Source of the DNA: Planctomycetota bacterium
GTDB lineage: Bacteria; Planctomycetota; Phycisphaerae; Sedimentisphaerales; Anaerobacaceae
DNA length: 7,055 nucleotides
Reading direction: 5' to 3'
Assembly (NCBI GenBank): GCA_017885385.1
Contig: JAFNGF010000090.1
Location: 1 to 7,055 of the forward strand
The notes below the pieces were generated by a model, which worked only from the letters and a program-made list of their open reading frames with translations, was not told where the DNA came from and ran no database searches. Shown piece after piece: positions 5,764 to 7,055 of this stretch. Every line of letters begins with the position of its first letter. The stretch's first letter is position 1. The position numbers were made by a program, and so were the translations under genes.

Positions 5764-7055
5764 ATGAGACCGAGTAAATCAGCCTGTTTGATTTTGACTT
5801 TGATACTTATTGCGGTAGGGTGTAAGCAGGAGCCAGTTAAAACCAGAACACCACTGCATAATGCAGCAAGAACAGGTAACCTGAGGCAGGCCAAAACGCT
5901 CATCTCAAGCGGCGCCGACGTCAACGCAAACGGAGGCTGGGCCGACACTACGGCCCTGCACCTCGCTGCTGCGGGAGGCTACCATGATTTGGTTGAACTC
6001 CTTGTCGCTAACGGCGCTGACGTTCATGCGAAGGACAAGGACGGCAGAACGCCACTTGAGTACGCAGCAAGCCAAGGGCATAGGCAAGTAGTCGAACTGC
6101 TCTTAGCCAACGGCGCTGACGTCGACGCAAACGACAAGAAGGGCGAGACGCCATTGCATGCCGCGGCCCTTCAGGGCCATAAGGATGTGGTAGAACTGCT
6201 GATTGGGAAAGGCGCCAATATCAATGCAAAGAACCGGGCCAGCCGTACGCCGTTGGACTACGCGGCCGTCGCTGGGCACTACCATGTTGTTGAACTGCTG
6301 GTGGCCAACGGTGCCAAGGTTGCCGCAAAGGGCAAACAAGAACCCGCCGTTTCCGCAATGGTCGGCGTCGCTCAGCCGAACGTGAGGACACTCGTTCAAG
6401 ACAATTCAGCCTTTGCTTTCGATCTTTATCACAAGCTACGCTCGGGCGAAGGGAACCTTTTCTTCTCACCCTACAGCATATCGGCGGCTCTGGCCATGAC
6501 CTACGCCGGTGCACGCGCCAATACCGAAAAGCAAATGGCAAAGGCGCTTCGGTTTTCGCTGGATCAAGAAAAGCTTCATCCGGCATTTGCCGGGCTGCAA
6601 ACATGGGTGAACCATATACAAAAAGATGGCCGCGTCAAGCTATGCGTGGCGAACTCGTTATGGCCGCAAAAGGACTACAAGTTCCTGAACGAGTATCTCT
6701 CTCTGGTGAAGAAGCACTACGGCGTCTCCATTACTCCGGTTGACTACGTGCATGCGCTTGAAGCAGCTCGAGAGACGATCAACAGATGGGTAGAGCAGAA
6801 GACAGAATACAGGATCAAGGATATGATTCAGCCCGGGATTTTTGATATCCCGCCCGTGCTCGCGTTGGTCAATGCCATCTACTTCAAAGGCACTTGGGAG
6901 AATCAGTTTAATCCGCGCATGACAAGTGAGGCTCCCTTCCACATCACGCTGGAGAAGTCCGTTCGGATACCTATGATGGACCAGGAAGAAACAGTCAGAT
7001 ATGCTGAGGTTGATGATCTCCAGATTCTGGAGCTACCTTACCGCGGAGACAGCCT
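5764..7055 (+). CDS. Lipoprotein with five ankyrin repeats fused to a serpin domain (partial at 3' end)
   Basis: The frame is open from the ATG at 5764 to the right edge, giving 430 complete codons. Residues 1-20 form a lipoprotein signal: MRPSKSA, a hydrophobic core, then AVGC with Cys20 as the lipid-modified residue. This predicts anchoring to a membrane on the periplasmic or outer side. Residues 29-194 are five ankyrin repeats (TPLH.AA..G...vvelLlanGAdvna). After a linker of about 20 residues, residues 214-430 match the N-terminal part of a serpin: NSAFAFDLYHKL, GNLFFSPYSISAALAMTYAGA, VANSLWPQ, INRWVEQKTEYRIKDMI, the shutter NAIYFKGTWENQF (370-382), then VRIPMMDQ and LELPYRG. The last 150 or so residues, including the reactive-centre loop, lie outside the window, so the target protease and inhibitory status are unknown. 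Serpins trap serine or cysteine proteases by loop insertion; ankyrin repeats bind proteins. Together they suggest an envelope-tethered protease inhibitor with a docking module, which is an inference. Minus-strand open frames here are shadows. Confidence 0.93.
   Translation, partial: MRPSKSACLILTLILIAVGCKQEPVKTRTPLHNAARTGNLRQAKTLISSGADVNANGGWADTTALHLAAAGGYHDLVELLVANGADVHAKDKDGRTPLEYAASQGHRQVVELLLANGADVDANDKKGETPLHAAALQGHKDVVELLIGKGANINAKNRASRTPLDYAAVAGHYHVVELLVANGAKVAAKGKQEPAVSAMVGVAQPNVRTLVQDNSAFAFDLYHKLRSGEGNLFFSPYSISAALAMTYAGARANTEKQMAKALRFSLDQEKLHPAFAGLQTWVNHIQKDGRVKLCVANSLWPQKDYKFLNEYLSLVKKHYGVSITPVDYVHALEAARETINRWVEQKTEYRIKDMIQPGIFDIPPVLALVNAIYFKGTWENQFNPRMTSEAPFHITLEKSVRIPMMDQEETVRYAEVDDLQILELPYRGDS
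5848..6345 (+). repeat. Five tandem ankyrin-repeat units (99-102 bp each)
   Basis: The five units encode residues 29-61, 62-95, 96-128, 129-161 and 162-194. Most are 33 codons long; the second has one extra. Units 2 and 3 share the 14-base string AACGGCGCTGACGT, exactly 99 bp apart (6010 and 6109), and GAACTGCT recurs in units 3, 4 and 5. Such DNA similarity suggests recent duplication or gene conversion. The first unit is the most divergent and probably acts as the N-terminal cap. Confidence 0.85.

Noticed and set aside
6103..6942. Several minus-strand open frames (60-127 codons) opposite the ankyrin-serpin gene
   Set aside because: They are complements of the ankyrin and serpin codons, which clearly encode conserved domains on the plus strand.

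Overview
The window looks like part of a bacterial chromosome, probably Gram-negative and possibly Planctomycetota (Phycisphaerae-like) or a similar environmental lineage. That placement is an inference from gene content: a secreted DUF4185-type protein with a lectin-like domain, a stand-alone UvrD-type helicase, small toxin/antitoxin-like genes, a lipoprotein serpin, and GC-rich intergenic hairpins. No single sequence here proves the taxonomy.

Layout. On the minus strand, from the left edge: the first 24 codons of a gene with a hydrophobic N-terminus (1-74). Three bases separate it from the stop of a large secreted two-domain protein, a DUF4185-like beta-propeller plus a concanavalin/jelly-roll domain (78-2066). 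Next comes a spacer of about 340 bp holding an ambiguous in-frame upstream extension and a hairpin. It is followed by a compact AT-rich cassette of three small genes read in the order DUF4258 protein, DUF2283 protein, small YDF-motif protein (3191 to 2409). The cassette begins 42 bp after the 3' end of a tRNA-Gln(CUG) gene. Then come two palindromic elements and a UvrD/PcrA-type ATP-dependent helicase (3414-5480). Past a divergent intergenic region with another REP-like hairpin, the plus strand carries a gene with a strong ribosome binding site. It encodes a lipoprotein with five ankyrin repeats fused to a serpin domain, and it runs off the right edge (5764-7055).

The most notable item is the ankyrin-serpin lipoprotein: a predicted lipid-anchored, envelope-located protease inhibitor carrying a protein-binding solenoid. 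The reactive-centre loop that would decide its target protease lies beyond the window. The DUF4258/DUF2283 pair overlaps by 4 bp and resembles a type II toxin-antitoxin module; the third gene has the look of an accessory or antitoxin-like protein. The helicase and tRNA are housekeeping-type genes. I see no CRISPR array, insertion sequence, transposase, integrase or replication origin.
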